Source of the DNA: Gnetum montanum
Taxonomy: Eukaryota; Streptophyta; Gnetopsida; Gnetales; Gnetaceae
Length of the DNA: 64,000 nucleotides
Direction: 5' to 3'
NCBI GenBank assembly: GCA_015680685.1
Contig: MNCI01009304.1
Span: forward strand, 302,904-366,903
The translations under genes and the position numbers were made by a program. Positions within the stretch are counted from its first letter, which is position 1; the number at the start of each line of letters is the position of its first letter. The notes under the pieces were generated by a model. The model ran no database searches. It saw only the letters and a list, made by a program, of their open reading frames with translations, and was not told where the DNA came from. This document shows, piece by piece, positions 24,725-35,742 of this stretch.

Positions 24725-25640
24725 CTTGGAATGCTGATTCACATGCAGGGGTTCAGAAGAATGGTGCATCCTTCTTTGTCAATTCTACCAATGGCTTGGC
24801 GATTTTGGAAAAATTCTCGATGAAGCACCGGTAGTAGCTGGTATGACCAAGGAATGATCGAACTTCTTTGACTATTTTAGGTTGGTGGGTTATTCCTTGG
24901 ATGACCCTTATTGTTTTAGGATCCACCTCAATTCCTTCTTTTGAAATACGATGTCCCAAGACTATGCCTTCTTAGACCATAAGATGGCTCTTTTTCCAAT
25001 TGAGCCTAAGGTTTGTTTTGACACATCTTTTTAAAACCTACTTAAGGTGGTCTAGGGCTTTTTTGAACGTAGTTCCATAGGTAGAAAAATCATCCATAAA
25101 AAATTCTACCCCACTACCAATTTGTTGTTGGAAAATGCTGAGAACTAGTCATTGAAATGTGGCTAGGGCATTGCATAGACCAAATGGCATTTGCTAGTAA
25201 GCAAAATTCCCCCAAGGACTTGCAAAAGTTGTCTTTGCCTAGTCCTCTAGTGCAATCCAAATTTGGTTATAGCCATTATAACCATCCAAAAAGTTGTAAT
25301 AGATATGACTTGAAATGGCGTCTAGCACATGGTCAACAAAAAGCAATGGAAAGTGATCCTTGAAAGTTGTCATGTTGAGTAGCCAAAAATCAATACACAT
25401 CCACCATTTACCTCCTTTCTTTGGTACAATCATGAGTCGACTAACCCACTCACTATCTACGACAAGGTAGATGAATCTTACCTTGAGGAGTTGTTCAATC
25501 TCCTTTTTAACAATCTCCTTAGCTTGGGATTCAAACATCGATGCAGCTATCATTTTGGCTTGATGGCGAGATCAGTGTAAATCTGGTTGTGGCATATTCT
25601 TGGATCTATTCTAGTGAGCTCAGAATATGACTAAGCAAAA
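24725..25640 (-). pseudogene. E2 reverse transcriptase, degraded and truncated
   Basis: The minus-strand frame 25553-25239 holds EIVKKEIEQLLKVRFIY, IVPKKGGKWWMCIDFWLLN and the DGYNGYNQI block. Frame 24959-24753 holds the connection segment IVKEVRSFLGHTSYYRCFIE. The catalytic YxDD region between them lies in a frameshifted part. The RT ends abruptly near 24730-24750, where E1 would continue into RNase H; the deletion junction is there. Confidence 0.85.
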
Positions 25641-26064
25641 GTTGCTACCCACTTTTCCACAAATTTTATCAACTTTTTCTTTTGTTCTATAGCAAGCTTG
25701 GCATTAATGATAACCAACTTCCCATTTTTCAAAAATACGTACTCCATTCCAGTCGGTAGCATCTTCAATTCAAGGGACTCTTGTTTAAAATTGTCAAGAA
25801 TTTCCAACTCATCCCAATTGATATCATCATTTATTCCTTCATATAGCTAGTGGTGAACTTGTTCAAGTTCATCCATACTTGCAACATATTCATACATTAG
25901 GCCCTTAGTCAGTTCCATGTATAATGTACTACAGCTAGTATCAGCTGTCAGCCACTAGGGCACTCTTGTTTTGTGGCTGATGCATACAAACATCTTTGGA
26001 TCTCAACTTATGGTGCACACTTCTTGCATGAAGAGATAGATGTTTTCTTTACTGACCATAACTT

Positions 26065-26660
26065 CTACACATAATAACACCCTGAATCATTGTACACGAT
26101 ACATGGAACTCTTTTCTTCTCGATCTTTCCAAACTCATTTTCTTTTGATATCTTCAAGGAAAGATCTCTAATGGCCATTTTGGCATCAATAGTACTTAGC
26201 CATGCCCTTCCCATGATGATCGGAAAGTCTCCCTTGTAGTTCTCCACTTTAATTACTAGGAAATCAATTGTATATGACCACCCACAAATAGTGATGACAA
26301 TGTCTTCAACCAGTCCTAATAGAATAGTGATGGAATGGTCCACCAGTTCTAGCTGGATGTTGCTCTTCTTCAAAGGAGGAAGGTTTTACATTATGTACAT
26401 CTCATGCGAGATTAGATTAACACCATAACTAGAATCCAGAAGAGCTTTGCAAGGCTTATTCCCAAAAATTTGCAAGTAAACTAGGGGACTCCCAAGATCA
26501 CCTAATTTTATAGGTAGGTTACCAACTCGAATCCAATTAGATACAACATGTGTCAACATTACAGTATGGGTTCGAGAGTGATTTTGGTTTGAAGGGGACT
26601 CGGATAAAGAAGAAATAGAGGAAGGTGGAGGAGCAAGTTTACCACCCACTAATATATCTG
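26065..26660 (-). pseudogene. E2 aspartic protease region, degraded
   Basis: Frame 26649-26386 has PCKALLDSSYGVNLISHEMY, where E1 has LLDFGSSVN: the catalytic Asp position is kept but the following Gly is changed. Frame 26373-26065 has LVIKVENYKGDFPIIMGRAW and LSTIDAKMAIRDLSLKIS, the C-terminal part of retropepsin. One stop separates the two. Confidence 0.75.
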
Positions 26661-29013
26661 AGGGCTTTGGTGGGCTATGATGTCAGAAGAAGGGTGTTTT
26701 CTTTGTTCATGATTTTGACCCACTGTATGGATTAACTGATTACAAGTTAACTGCCCTCATAGTGTTTCTTTATTGTGGTTGTGCAAGCAATTCACCCTGC
26801 ATGGATGGAGTAGGTGGTAGTGGTTCAAGAGGTGGAGGAGTATGTGCAAGAATAGGAGGTACATGAGGATAGTAGGTGGCATCCCTTCTTGGATGGGGTG
26901 ATTGATATGTCTCAGGAGGGTAGCGGTGAGACTAGTAAGCAGCAACATGACTAGAGGAGTCCCTTGGAGATGAAGGTTACTGAACATAATAACCGTAGGG
27001 ATCTGATTACCGATAAGGGTATTGCTATCTTGGAGGTGGCAATGCCCATGATTGTGGTTTCTGCCACTGCTGATACACTTCATAGGACTACAGAGAAGTT
27101 CCACTTCGTTAGTACTACTATGGTTGGTATAATTGTCGAGGATTACCTTGTGGATAAGGTAATATTTTAGGCATTTTCCTTTGTGCAAGTCATGGATGTA
27201 AGGCATATACCCCAGATTCCTACAAGTGTGATATAACTGGGAAACACCCCTTAGGATCTTCATACTGGTAAACATCACACTGACCATCATCATCTGAATC
27301 ACTATCCGCAGCCATCTCAATCACAACTATCTTACCTATACCTTTACATTTGGCACATTCAGCTTCCTTACGTCTTTGACACTCTTGATCGTCACTTTGT
27401 TCCTTGGAATCTTCAACAATTTTTAAGAAAACTTGAAACCTATTGTCCATGGAGTCCCATAATTGATCAACCTTAGCCATAATTTGTTATTGCAATTTTT
27501 GGAATGGCAAGGTTTTCTAACTAACTACCTCATCTTTGGCAAATTCATCCTCACTATCACAAAATCTAATCCCTTTCTTTCCAATAGAAGGATCTCTATT
27601 GTATTCTTCTACACTTTCACATTTTCTCAACTCTCCCTCCTCCTTAGCTACCTGCTCAATTAATCTTTCAATTCGACAAGTGCTCAACTTTGTCAATCTC
27701 CCTTGGGCATAGACACCAACCTGTCTATGATATGGCGAAGCTGATCAAGCTATAAGTATCCATGGCTGGGACACCTGTGCAAGAAAGAGTAGTATCAACC
27801 AATAGTAGCATCCAAGGGCTCATGATTTTCTTGTTTCCACCCTTGAATTTATTTTCTTAAATTGGATACTCATGAGTATGTTTGATCTTTTTCATTGAAT
27901 AATTCCAACATCGTACTTCATTGCCTGATTGATTCTGGTTCCAAGGATTGATACCAACTTTCTACTTCCTTCATGAGTGTCCTTGAAAATAATTTTAGCT
28001 TTTGCTAGTCATTTTCAATGTTCTGCAAGGCACATGCATCTTGGAAGGCTTGAAGATGATTTTGTGGATCGGCATCATATCCTCCCTCAAATTGAGGGAT
28101 GTTGTTCATATCCAGCCTCTTTATTCTACTATCCTTCACAAGCCTTTTTGGAATCCTCAAAACCTCTGCAATATTCAACATGCCCTTAGTAGCAAGTAGA
28201 GGTTCATCAAGGCCATGATGGTGGTGCCTATGATTCTCCTTACTAGCGTTTATTTCTTGATGATGGGCCTCTCTAGATTACCCACATCTTTCGTCACGAT
28301 TGTCCCGATGGTCCCTTCTATTGTTCTAGTCTTGTCGATCACCTCCATCATAGTTTTTTCTTCTATAGCCATAATCTGAACCCAATGAAGAAGAAGATGA
28401 TGATGAAGGGGAAGAAGAAGGGGAAATTTCTTCATGTTGATTCCTATCACTCTTCCTTCGATGCTTGCGACCATGATCACAATCATAATCCCCTTTATCC
28501 TCTTTTTCCTAACTTGCCTTTCCAGATCCATTTTTCTCATTGGATCCTTTCTGACCAGAACTTGGATTATGAACTATGGATTGTACATTCTGCTTAAGGG
28601 CTCCTTGAACAAAATTAAAGAGAGGATAATCACTAAAGAAGTGGTTTCCTTCATCAATTGGGCCAAGTAGAGGTGGAAAGATGTTTAACCCCTTACCCTT
28701 CATAAGCTTGTGTTGATGCTCTAGCTGACGATCCCTTAATCTTTGCACTTCAGTGGGATGATAATCCCTTGAGTCGAGATCTCGCATTTCATATTCTCCA
28801 TGGAGATGCTGAAGCCCGTGTCATGCCAGCATTAATTGAAGCATTTTTGGAACAGATTGGTCATGTGGCAACACAATGTTGCCTTCCATATCGCACCACC
28901 GCATTAGTTCATCTTGATGTAAGATGAAGGTAAAGTTTGGTACATACTCATTCGGATGAGCATATACCACCCAGTGTTGTTGAGGTACTTGAACTATCCT
29001 AGGTGAATACAAG
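26660..29013 (-). pseudogene. E2 gag, main part
   Basis: The capsid-like core lies near 28230-27890 (FEGGYDADPQNHLQAFQDAC, then KLKLFSRTLMKEVESWYQSL), a Retrotrans_gag-like segment. The N-terminal domain is at 29012-28821 (NEYVPNFTFILHQDELMRW). The linker frame 28787-28509 and the acidic frame 27480-27220 follow. The first six codons lie on the far side of the nested insertion, at 32244-32225. Several stops and frameshifts are present. Confidence 0.78.
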
Positions 29014-29257
29014 TGTTGGCGACTGTTTGGGATACGACCGCCAACAAGTGTCCTCGAATAGGATTTAGGTGCCTGCTGGTCTCTGGCAACACCAAGGCCC
29101 AGATACCTCCAAATAAACTCAATAGTTAATGTGAGTATGTGTGTGTGCTGTTGTGGCGTGCAGTTGTGTGAAATGTAACAATTGTGTTGTGTGTAAACTA
29201 CAAATGACTTACTTTAAAGAGATTCAGCCAACTTTGCCAAGTACTGTGAGTTGTTGA

Positions 29258-29954
29258 NNNNNNNNNNNNNNNNNNNNNNNNNNNNNNNNNNNNNNNNNNN
29301 NNNNNNNNNNNNNNNNNNNNNNNNNNNNNNNNNNNNNNNNNNNNNNNNNNNNNNNNNNNNNNNNNNNNNNNNNNNNNNNNNNNNNNNNNNNNNNNNNNNN
29401 NNNNNNNNNNNNNNNNNNNNNNNNNNNNNNNNNNNNNNNNNNNNNNNNNNNNNNNNNNNNNNNNNNNNNNNNNNNNNNNNNNNNNNNNNNNNNNNNNNNN
29501 NNNNNNNNNNNNNNNNNNNNNNNNNNNNNNNNNNNNNNNNNNNNNNNNNNNNNNNNNNNNNNNNNNNNNNNNNNNNNNNNNNNNNNNNNNNNNNNNNNNN
29601 NNNNNNNNNNNNNNNNNNNNNNNNNNNNNNNNNNNNNNNNNNNNNNNNNNNNNNNNNNNNNNNNNNNNNNNNNNNNNNNNNNNNNNNNNNNNNNNNNNNN
29701 NNNNNNNNNNNNNNNNNNNNNNNNNNNNNNNNNNNNNNNNNNNNNNNNNNNNNNNNNNNNNNNNNNNNNNNNNNNNNNNNNNNNNNNNNNNNNNNNNNNN
29801 NNNNNNNNNNNNNNNNNNNNNNNNNNNNNNNNNNNNNNNNNNNNNNNNNNNNNNNNNNNNNNNNNNNNNNNNNNNNNNNNNNNNNNNNNNNNNNNNNNNN
29901 NNNNNNNNNNNNNNNNNNNNNNNNNNNNNNNNNNNNNNNNNNNNNNNNNNNNNN
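29258..29954. other. Assembly gap (697 N)
   Basis: Unknown bases. Translations running through this gap are meaningless. Confidence 0.99.
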
Positions 29955-30549
29955 CAAGCCATCTTACAAGCAATCTTCTTTACAAATCTTCTTTACAAAT
30001 GCTCTTCTCAAGACCCAAAGTGTGTCTTCAAGTAAGAGCCCAAGTGCTAGCTAGTAGCTTTCCAAAGTGTGATGTATCAAGTGTCTTTTCCCAAGTGTGA
30101 TATGTGAGACCCCCTTTCTTCTTACCCAGGAAGCCTTTTTATAAGGTTCATAAGGCAGTTAGGTAAGTTACATATGCAAAAATATCTTACCTAACTTCTC
30201 TCCCAAGTAACTTGGCCAACCAATTAGGAGATTACTTGTCCAANAAATATTCCATAACTGTCTTTTCCTTTTTAAATCATAAAATATTTTATTTGAATCA
30301 TAGCAATAGGGATAGTAATCATGGAGTGTGAACAACTCAATGCATAAATGGAGTTGCACTGCCACGTTTTCAGCACAAGGTGGATGTCATGTGAAGCGCT
30401 CCTAGATGAACACATCAGTGACTTTTGGCTTACCCAACACGTGGTCCAATTGTTGGTCTTCTCTTTGGCACCGTCGTCTCTGTCAGGTACGTTGCATAGT
30501 TGTAGTGTCTGAGCATTCTAGCGTATTTCTCTAAAAAAATCCTTTGTAA

Positions 30550-31310
30550 TGCAGAAATATGAATTTCGTCTATTTTTGCTCGTATTTTTCAAGGCACTCC
30601 TGGCCGCGGTGGAGCCCTGGGCGCCCATGATATCTGGCCTGAGAACCCAAAGGAAGGATTGCTTACTCTGCATCAAACCCATTGTGAATTCCTGTAGTAG
30701 CTCTTTGCTACACCGAGAAAAGCTCCCGAATGAGATGTATGCTACTGATTCTTTGGGCTTCGAGTCAAGCCAAGCCGAAAGATCGAACTCTGTTAACAGG
30801 CTTGTTCTGTAGCTAAATTTATTTCTTCCATGGGTTGTGCAGGATAATCTATTCTATTCATCAATTCTTTGGGTAGCAGGGGTTCCATGGAGAGAAAGGT
30901 TATGCCTAATTCCTATAGAGCAGAGATAGTGCTAGGTTTGGGCTCGTCCACGATGTTGGATCTTACCCAGTCAGCCTCTTTGACAGATTCGAATGACTAC
31001 ATAATGATCTTGTAAATGACGTTATTTAGATATGTATTTTACAAATATGATGGCAAATCCACAATCCTCATCAAGGGCATTCCTACAACGCACATTTTGG
31101 CCCAAAAAATGCAGTAGGAGGGGGTGTCCCTGGAAGTTTTCTTGGAAATCCAACTCCAGCTACATAATATCCACTACTTCTGCCGAATCCAGACTAATAG
31201 AACTTACAATCACCTATTGCTGCTATTCAAAGTTACTACCGTTGCCATGCCCTAATGAAACTCGCTCTCGTAGACGTCACCATTACTGAAAAACCTTCAT
31301 GCCTTCTTGG
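30550..31310 (-). pseudogene. UDP-glycosyltransferase (UGT) gene fragment
   Basis: Minus-strand text follows a plant family-1 UGT from the middle to the start of the C-terminal domain. ESVKEADWV plus a degraded NTFDELE-like segment lies near 31000-30940. MEPLLPKELM is near 30895-30860 and WLDSKPKESVAYISFGSF near 30790-30735. QEFTMGLMQSKQSFLWVLRP is near 30700-30640. Intact UGTs go on to the PSPG motif that binds the UDP-sugar; it is absent, so the copy is truncated before its key site. At least two frame changes and a few stops separate the pieces. Such enzymes glucosylate small molecules in the cytosol. The fragment lies within the TSD-bounded insertion in E2. Confidence 0.85.
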
Positions 31311-31696
31311 CATCCCTGCTATTTTGTGTTTGTCTGGTGGTAGTGTAGAGCAATGGCTGTGGCGGTGTCTGTTGGCTTGGCCGTGACCTTGTGGTGGCCA
31401 TGTATTTTCCATAATAAATTACAGAAACAACATGATTTCCAACTATGTACGGGATAGCGGCTTGGTTCCTTAGTAAAAGAAAATTTAGATTTTTACGATA
31501 TGGTAAAAACCCGATTCTAACAACTTATTCTTTTATCCTGATTCCTCCCTACTAAATCACTCATATAATATATAAAAAGAAATGGCCATTACCATATTGG
31601 GGAACAATTATTTGGTTATGCCATTAAATTGTTGAAATGAAGGTTTTGAAACGGTCCCTGAGCGCGTTTTAGAATAAGGCGCGCGTCTGCGGTGCG

Positions 31697-32219
31697 GTGC
31701 AGAATAAATTTATGATGATGATGATGGCAGACAATGAGCTTGAAGAAGGCGAGACTTGCATTGGAAACTATGACCTGGACGTTGCCCTCTCCTACATCGA
31801 TACCAAACTGCACAATTGTTTGAAACATTTGTACAAGGACTTTAAAGGAAAAGTGTCAGCAGAATACTTGGGGCAAAATTTGGAGGTTATGGTTCCTTTT
31901 TGCCAACCCATCAATGATCACCATCACGCTTACCTCAACTAAGGGCCCAAGCCCCACATACAAGCAATAATGCTTCATGAACTCCTAATGAGTTATTGGG
32001 TAAGAAGTTGCAGACTAGTGTTCAAGGATTAGATTCAAAAGCATTTTCTTTATCGAATGGATCAAATGTTACTGCACCAGCAAGAAACCATTTAAAATTT
32101 TCTGCTAGAATTCTTGCCACTTCTCCAATTATGAATAAGAGAGTACTAAAAACTGCAAAAACCTTTAATAAATTTTATCATGCCAACCTGTTCCATGAAA
32201 TGGCCAAAATGTGCCAACG
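31697..32219 (+). pseudogene. CW-type zinc-finger protein gene fragment (N-terminal part)
   Basis: The plus-strand frame from 31697 gives NELEEGE and then NYDLDVALSYIDTKLHNCL and KDFKGKVSAEYLG, the conserved N-terminus of plant CW-domain zinc-finger proteins. A one-base deletion at about 31871 shifts the frame. In the next frame the family signature AKFGGYGSFLPTHQ continues, then KKLQTSVQGLDSKAFSLSNG and ARNHLKFSARI. The CW domain itself lies far downstream in intact genes and is not present. In-frame stops (near 31915) and the frameshift make it a pseudogene. It lies head-to-head with the UGT fragment inside the insertion, and ends exactly at the insertion's right end. Confidence 0.8.
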
Positions 32220-32224
32220 ACAAG

Positions 32225-32244
32225 CTCCTATGAGAAGAAGACAT
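32225..32244 (-). pseudogene. E2 gag first codons (separated by insertion)
   Basis: The minus strand reads ATG at 32244-32242 and then codons matching the first six of E1 gag (MSSxHR). It stops at the ACAAG duplication, and the rest of gag resumes at 29013. Confidence 0.75.
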
Positions 32245-32387
32245 TTTTTATTAATAAATAGTGTGTAGTTAAAATTTAATTTAATGATAATAATGATAAT
32301 TTTTGTTTTTGTAGAATTTAACACTTAGGATTTGAATAATAAGGTTACTAGATTTCACTAGACTTAGATACTGCACGAAGAACTACA

Positions 32388-32407
32388 GTCCTCAGCAACG
32401 ATGCCAA
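32388..32407 (-). other. E2 primer-binding site, tRNA-Asp type
   Basis: The minus strand reads TTGGCATCGTTGCTGAGGAC directly inside the 5' LTR. It matches the complement of the plant tRNA-Asp 3' end with four transition differences. Confidence 0.85.
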
Positions 32408-33328
32408 TGATGAGTGGCAAGGTACCCCTACGCCCAACTATACGAATCATAAGCGTTCACATGTGACCCAGTTGAATTCCACAGACTATAGTTACTAAGT
32501 ACACTAGAGCTAAACAGCGTGTGTGTGTTGTTCGTTCGTTGTCTTCCCAATCCCACTTGTGAAATGAAATTGTATGATTAAGTGTGATTGAGGCATATGA
32601 TTTATATAATTTTGTGTTTTTATGGAATTACTCACCTAGAACAAGAACAAAAGTAAGAGTGATTGAAAATAAAAGCGATTAATTGCTAAGGAAACTAAAG
32701 TCTAATCTAGCCTAACACAAGTAACCATTCCCACTTCCTGGACACATCTTGAACTTTGTGCAAACACTACTGAGCTATCAAACACTAATCATTTCTAAGC
32801 TACCAAGTGTCACACATATGCTCGAAGGGGTTGTGCTTATGTAATTTAACAATTTGCTTAATTGATCAAAATGAATTGCTATGCTAATAACATGAATGTA
32901 AAGTGCATAAAATAAAATAAATGCATAATAAAATAAAATAAAATAAACATGTAAGAAAACAAATCTCAAGTGCTACAAGGATGAATCAAAGAGCTCATAT
33001 TTATTGCCAACACAATGGTGTGCTCAGGTACATCAATGCTTGAATAAAGATCTATTCACACTTAGACCTCCTGTTGTGAGCACTTGGTAAATATTCTAAC
33101 TTTCAAATAGATAGACAGTAAGAGTTTTGCTACTTGACTACTAAAAAAATGCTCCCAATTGTGCACTTGGGCATTGGATTTATAGACTCAGGAGTAACCT
33201 AGGAATAACTACTCTAATAATTAGAATAACCACTCTAATAATTAGAGTAACTGCTAGAGTAACCACTCTAATAATTAGAATAACTACTAGAGTAAGTACT
33301 ATAATAATTAGAATAATCACTCTCATCA
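32408..33328 (-). repeat. E2 right (5') LTR
   Basis: It starts TGATGAGTGGC and ends CACTCTCATCA in plus orientation, followed by ATAGG. A TATA-like TATAAATCC lies at about 33176-33184 on the minus strand. Tandem AATTAGAATAACC units occupy 33188-33328 upstream of it. The minus-strand ORF 33422-33180 with repeating Val/Ile is a by-product of these repeats. Confidence 0.88.
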
Positions 33329-34880
33329 ATAGGCAAGGTTGGTGTCTCTTGTTATCTTGAAATTGTCTAATATTTCTCCTATGGATGTCATTAATGTGGT
33401 GAAATGCTATTCTATCTAGCAACAGCTATTTGTGATTTGGGTGCACAAAAAAGATGGGATCTTAGAGTGGAATAGGAATTTCTTGATATATCAATTTGGG
33501 TTTTCTAATGGAGGTTTCATTATTAAGAATAATAGAAAGTTGTCCAAGATAGAAAGCCAAATAATCAAGGCCTTAGTGTAGTAGGATAGGAATAATTAGA
33601 ACATCTTACATTATGTAAACCAAAACTTGATCCACACATATCACATCTTTAGTTAGAGGATCTTTTGTGAATAGATTAAGTGAAGGCAAATCACTTCTTC
33701 CCAATAGCTCACAATCATATTCAACATCATGATAAGGGGCATAGTTTATGATTAGGCTATCCACATAAAGGAGAAAGTGGATAAGAAGCTAGACAACATC
33801 AACTTGATTAATGGAAAAGATAGTAGTAACTCAATGAACTATTATTTTTACTATGGCATGTTACAATGTTTCACAAAGTTTTTTGCTTGTCATGCCTCTA
33901 ATAAGGGAAAGGCTCTTAGTAAGGAGGACCTTCCATCACCATTGTCCTAGCATGTGACTATCATTATGATGATCCTTTCATCTACCATGAGTGGATCACT
34001 AGATTCTACCTCCTTGCTAAAGGAGGATGTAGTTGAGTCTTCTATACTAGATAGCATTACATTGCTCATGAAATATCTATTTTATGGAAATGTTTGGCAT
34101 GGTGTGAAAGACATTAGGGAGTATGTTAGGGGCATGCAAGATGGTCTCTAGGCCTTTAAAAACCTACATGTTGATGATATCGTAGTTGTTAGAGTCTATG
34201 ATTCAAAGAAGAAGAACTTGTGATTGGAAGCTACAAGGTTGGTAGAGAAACTAGGCAAGTACAAGTTATTCTATATTTTTATTTAAATTTTATTGTAGTT
34301 ATTTTTGTTATATATTTATGTGTTTTGTCTTTCTAATCATTATGTTAGTAGCTACTTTGGAGGCCAAGATGAAAGCAAAGAGGGAGGCTTTAGCTAAAGC
34401 AATGGCCTAGGGGAAGGAAAAAGAGGAAGCAAAAAGGAAAGCAAGAGAGAAAGCAAAGGCTCAGGCTTTGCAAAAAAGAGAAACAAAAGCTATTAAAATG
34501 GCTGAAAAGGAGGAAATGACTAGAATATTAGTAAATAAATGTTGATGTTGAGCTAGGAACTGATGCAAGTGAGGATTTATGAACTAAAACTTAAAGTGTG
34601 TAGGAAAAACAACTTTGTGGATTAATTACTTATAGACACATGATCTACAAGAGCCTAACCAACTATGAGATAGTTATGCAACTTATGTTTTAGATGATAT
34701 AGATGATAACATGGTTTTGTCTTCTACTAGAGTTCCTAGCTTTTTATCCCCTAGGGAGGAATCCATTTTTGATTATCTTGGGAGGAGATGGCTTGTAGGA
34801 AACCTTGTGAAAGGGAATATATCCTTTGATAAATTTGCATGTGTTTTAGTTAAATTTTTTATTTATATTTTTAAATTTTA
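33329..34880 (+). pseudogene. Unidentified gene-like sequence, right part
   Basis: It continues the sequence interrupted by E2. Plus-strand frames show VDKKLDNINLINGKDSSNSM (about 33770-33830), KYLFYGNVWHGVKDIREYV (about 34070-34130) and a Lys/Ala/Glu-rich stretch at 34360-34510 (KREALAKAMA, KEKEEAKRKAREKAKAQAL). Near the end comes REESIFDYLGRRWLVGNL (about 34760). I recognise no family. Stops separate the pieces, and some gaps between them could be introns. Confidence 0.35.
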
Positions 34881-34890
34881 GATTTATTAT

Positions 34891-35742
34891 TGATGAGTGA
34901 CGAGGTACCCCTATGCCCAACCATACGAGTCACAAGCATTCACATGTGATCTGGCTAAATTTCATAGACCTTAAGTTCCCATGTACACTAGTTCCAAAAT
35001 GTGAAATCTAATTGTGATGATTTTTGTCTTCCCAACTACACTTATGGAGCTTAGTTGTATGGTTAAGTGTAATTGAGGCACATGATTTTTATTCTTTTAT
35101 ATTTTATTCATCTATGGTTAACAACAAGTTAAAACTCAATTTATGAACCACTTTCACTAATCTAATTGCTAATTAATAACTAACTATCCTAACATAAGAA
35201 TCTAGTCCTACTTTTCGTGCACATCTTAAACAAGTATAACATTACTAGATTACCAAACATTAAGCATTGCTGGGATTACCAAGCATCATGTGCATGCCTA
35301 AAGTAGTCATACTTATGTGCTTAATTAACTTCTATTTAATCTAGCTAGCTTACTTTAGCTTGCTTACTTAGTAGTATTAAATGAAATTACACAAATTATT
35401 AAATTCATGAATAAAATATTTAAGCTAGCCAAGGTGCTACAAGGTTTGATCAGAAAGCTCATCTTTATTACCGCACACACTACCTTACTTAGGTACAATA
35501 GTGCTCAAATAAAGATTCATATACTCAATGAATCCTTCTCTAGGCACTTTGGAAAATATTCTAACTCTAGAGAAAAGAAACTATAATTGCTCTGCTATGC
35601 TAAAAAACTTCTCTAAGCTGTATGCCCACCCTATAATATCGAAAATCCAACATCACTTCTTGGGCCCCAATATTGGGTATCTGATATGAAGGCTCCAATA
35701 TCAGATATTCGATATCAAAGATAGGATAAATATGGTTTATCA
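34891..35742 (-). repeat. E3 left (3') LTR
   Basis: It starts TGATGAGTGACG and ends GGTTTATCA in plus orientation, with the GTCATGGAGGTA tract on the minus strand directly outside, as in E2. Its first 600 bases align with the E1 and E2 LTRs. Its U3 end (35625-35740) instead has repeated ATATCGGATATT/GGCCCCAATATT words. Confidence 0.82.

Larger units (their letters stand above)
29014..32219 (-). mobile_element. 3.2-kb insertion in E2 gag carrying host-gene fragments (probable solo LTR or non-autonomous element)
   Basis: The insertion is flanked by ACAAG on both sides (29009-29013 and 32220-32224), a 5-bp target duplication, after codon 6 of E2 gag. It starts TGTTGGCGAC and ends TGCCAACG, giving imperfect inverted ends of the kind seen in LTRs. 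A minus-strand TATA box (TATAAAAAGG) lies near 30134-30144. The left third (29014-30400) looks like LTR sequence. The right part carries a UGT fragment (minus strand) and a CW zinc-finger gene fragment (plus strand), and is richer in CpG than E2. The 697-base N gap (29258-29954) hides part of it. It may be a solo LTR over 3 kb long, or a small non-autonomous element. Confidence 0.65.
21725..33328 (-). mobile_element. E2: Athila-like LTR retrotransposon, internally deleted, with nested insertion
   Basis: LTRs at 21725-22610 and 32408-33328 are bounded by identical ATAGG target duplications (21720-21724 and 33329-33333). Coding remains read on the minus strand: gag, protease and RT. RNase H and integrase are missing: E1-like sequence jumps from the integrase-distal region straight to RT at about 24715-24760. 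Gag is split by the 3.2-kb insertion 29014-32219. LTRs differ at roughly one position in ten over the first 260 bases by eye, mostly transitions, so E2 is younger than E1. It has the same tRNA-Asp primer site as E1. Confidence 0.88.

Noticed and set aside
29198-30054. Long open frames on both strands around 29200-30050
   Set aside because: They consist almost wholly of translated N from the assembly gap.
33180-33422. Minus-strand ORF with repeated Val-Ile-Leu, like a membrane protein
   Set aside because: It is the translation of the AATAATTAGAATAACC tandem units of the E2 LTR.
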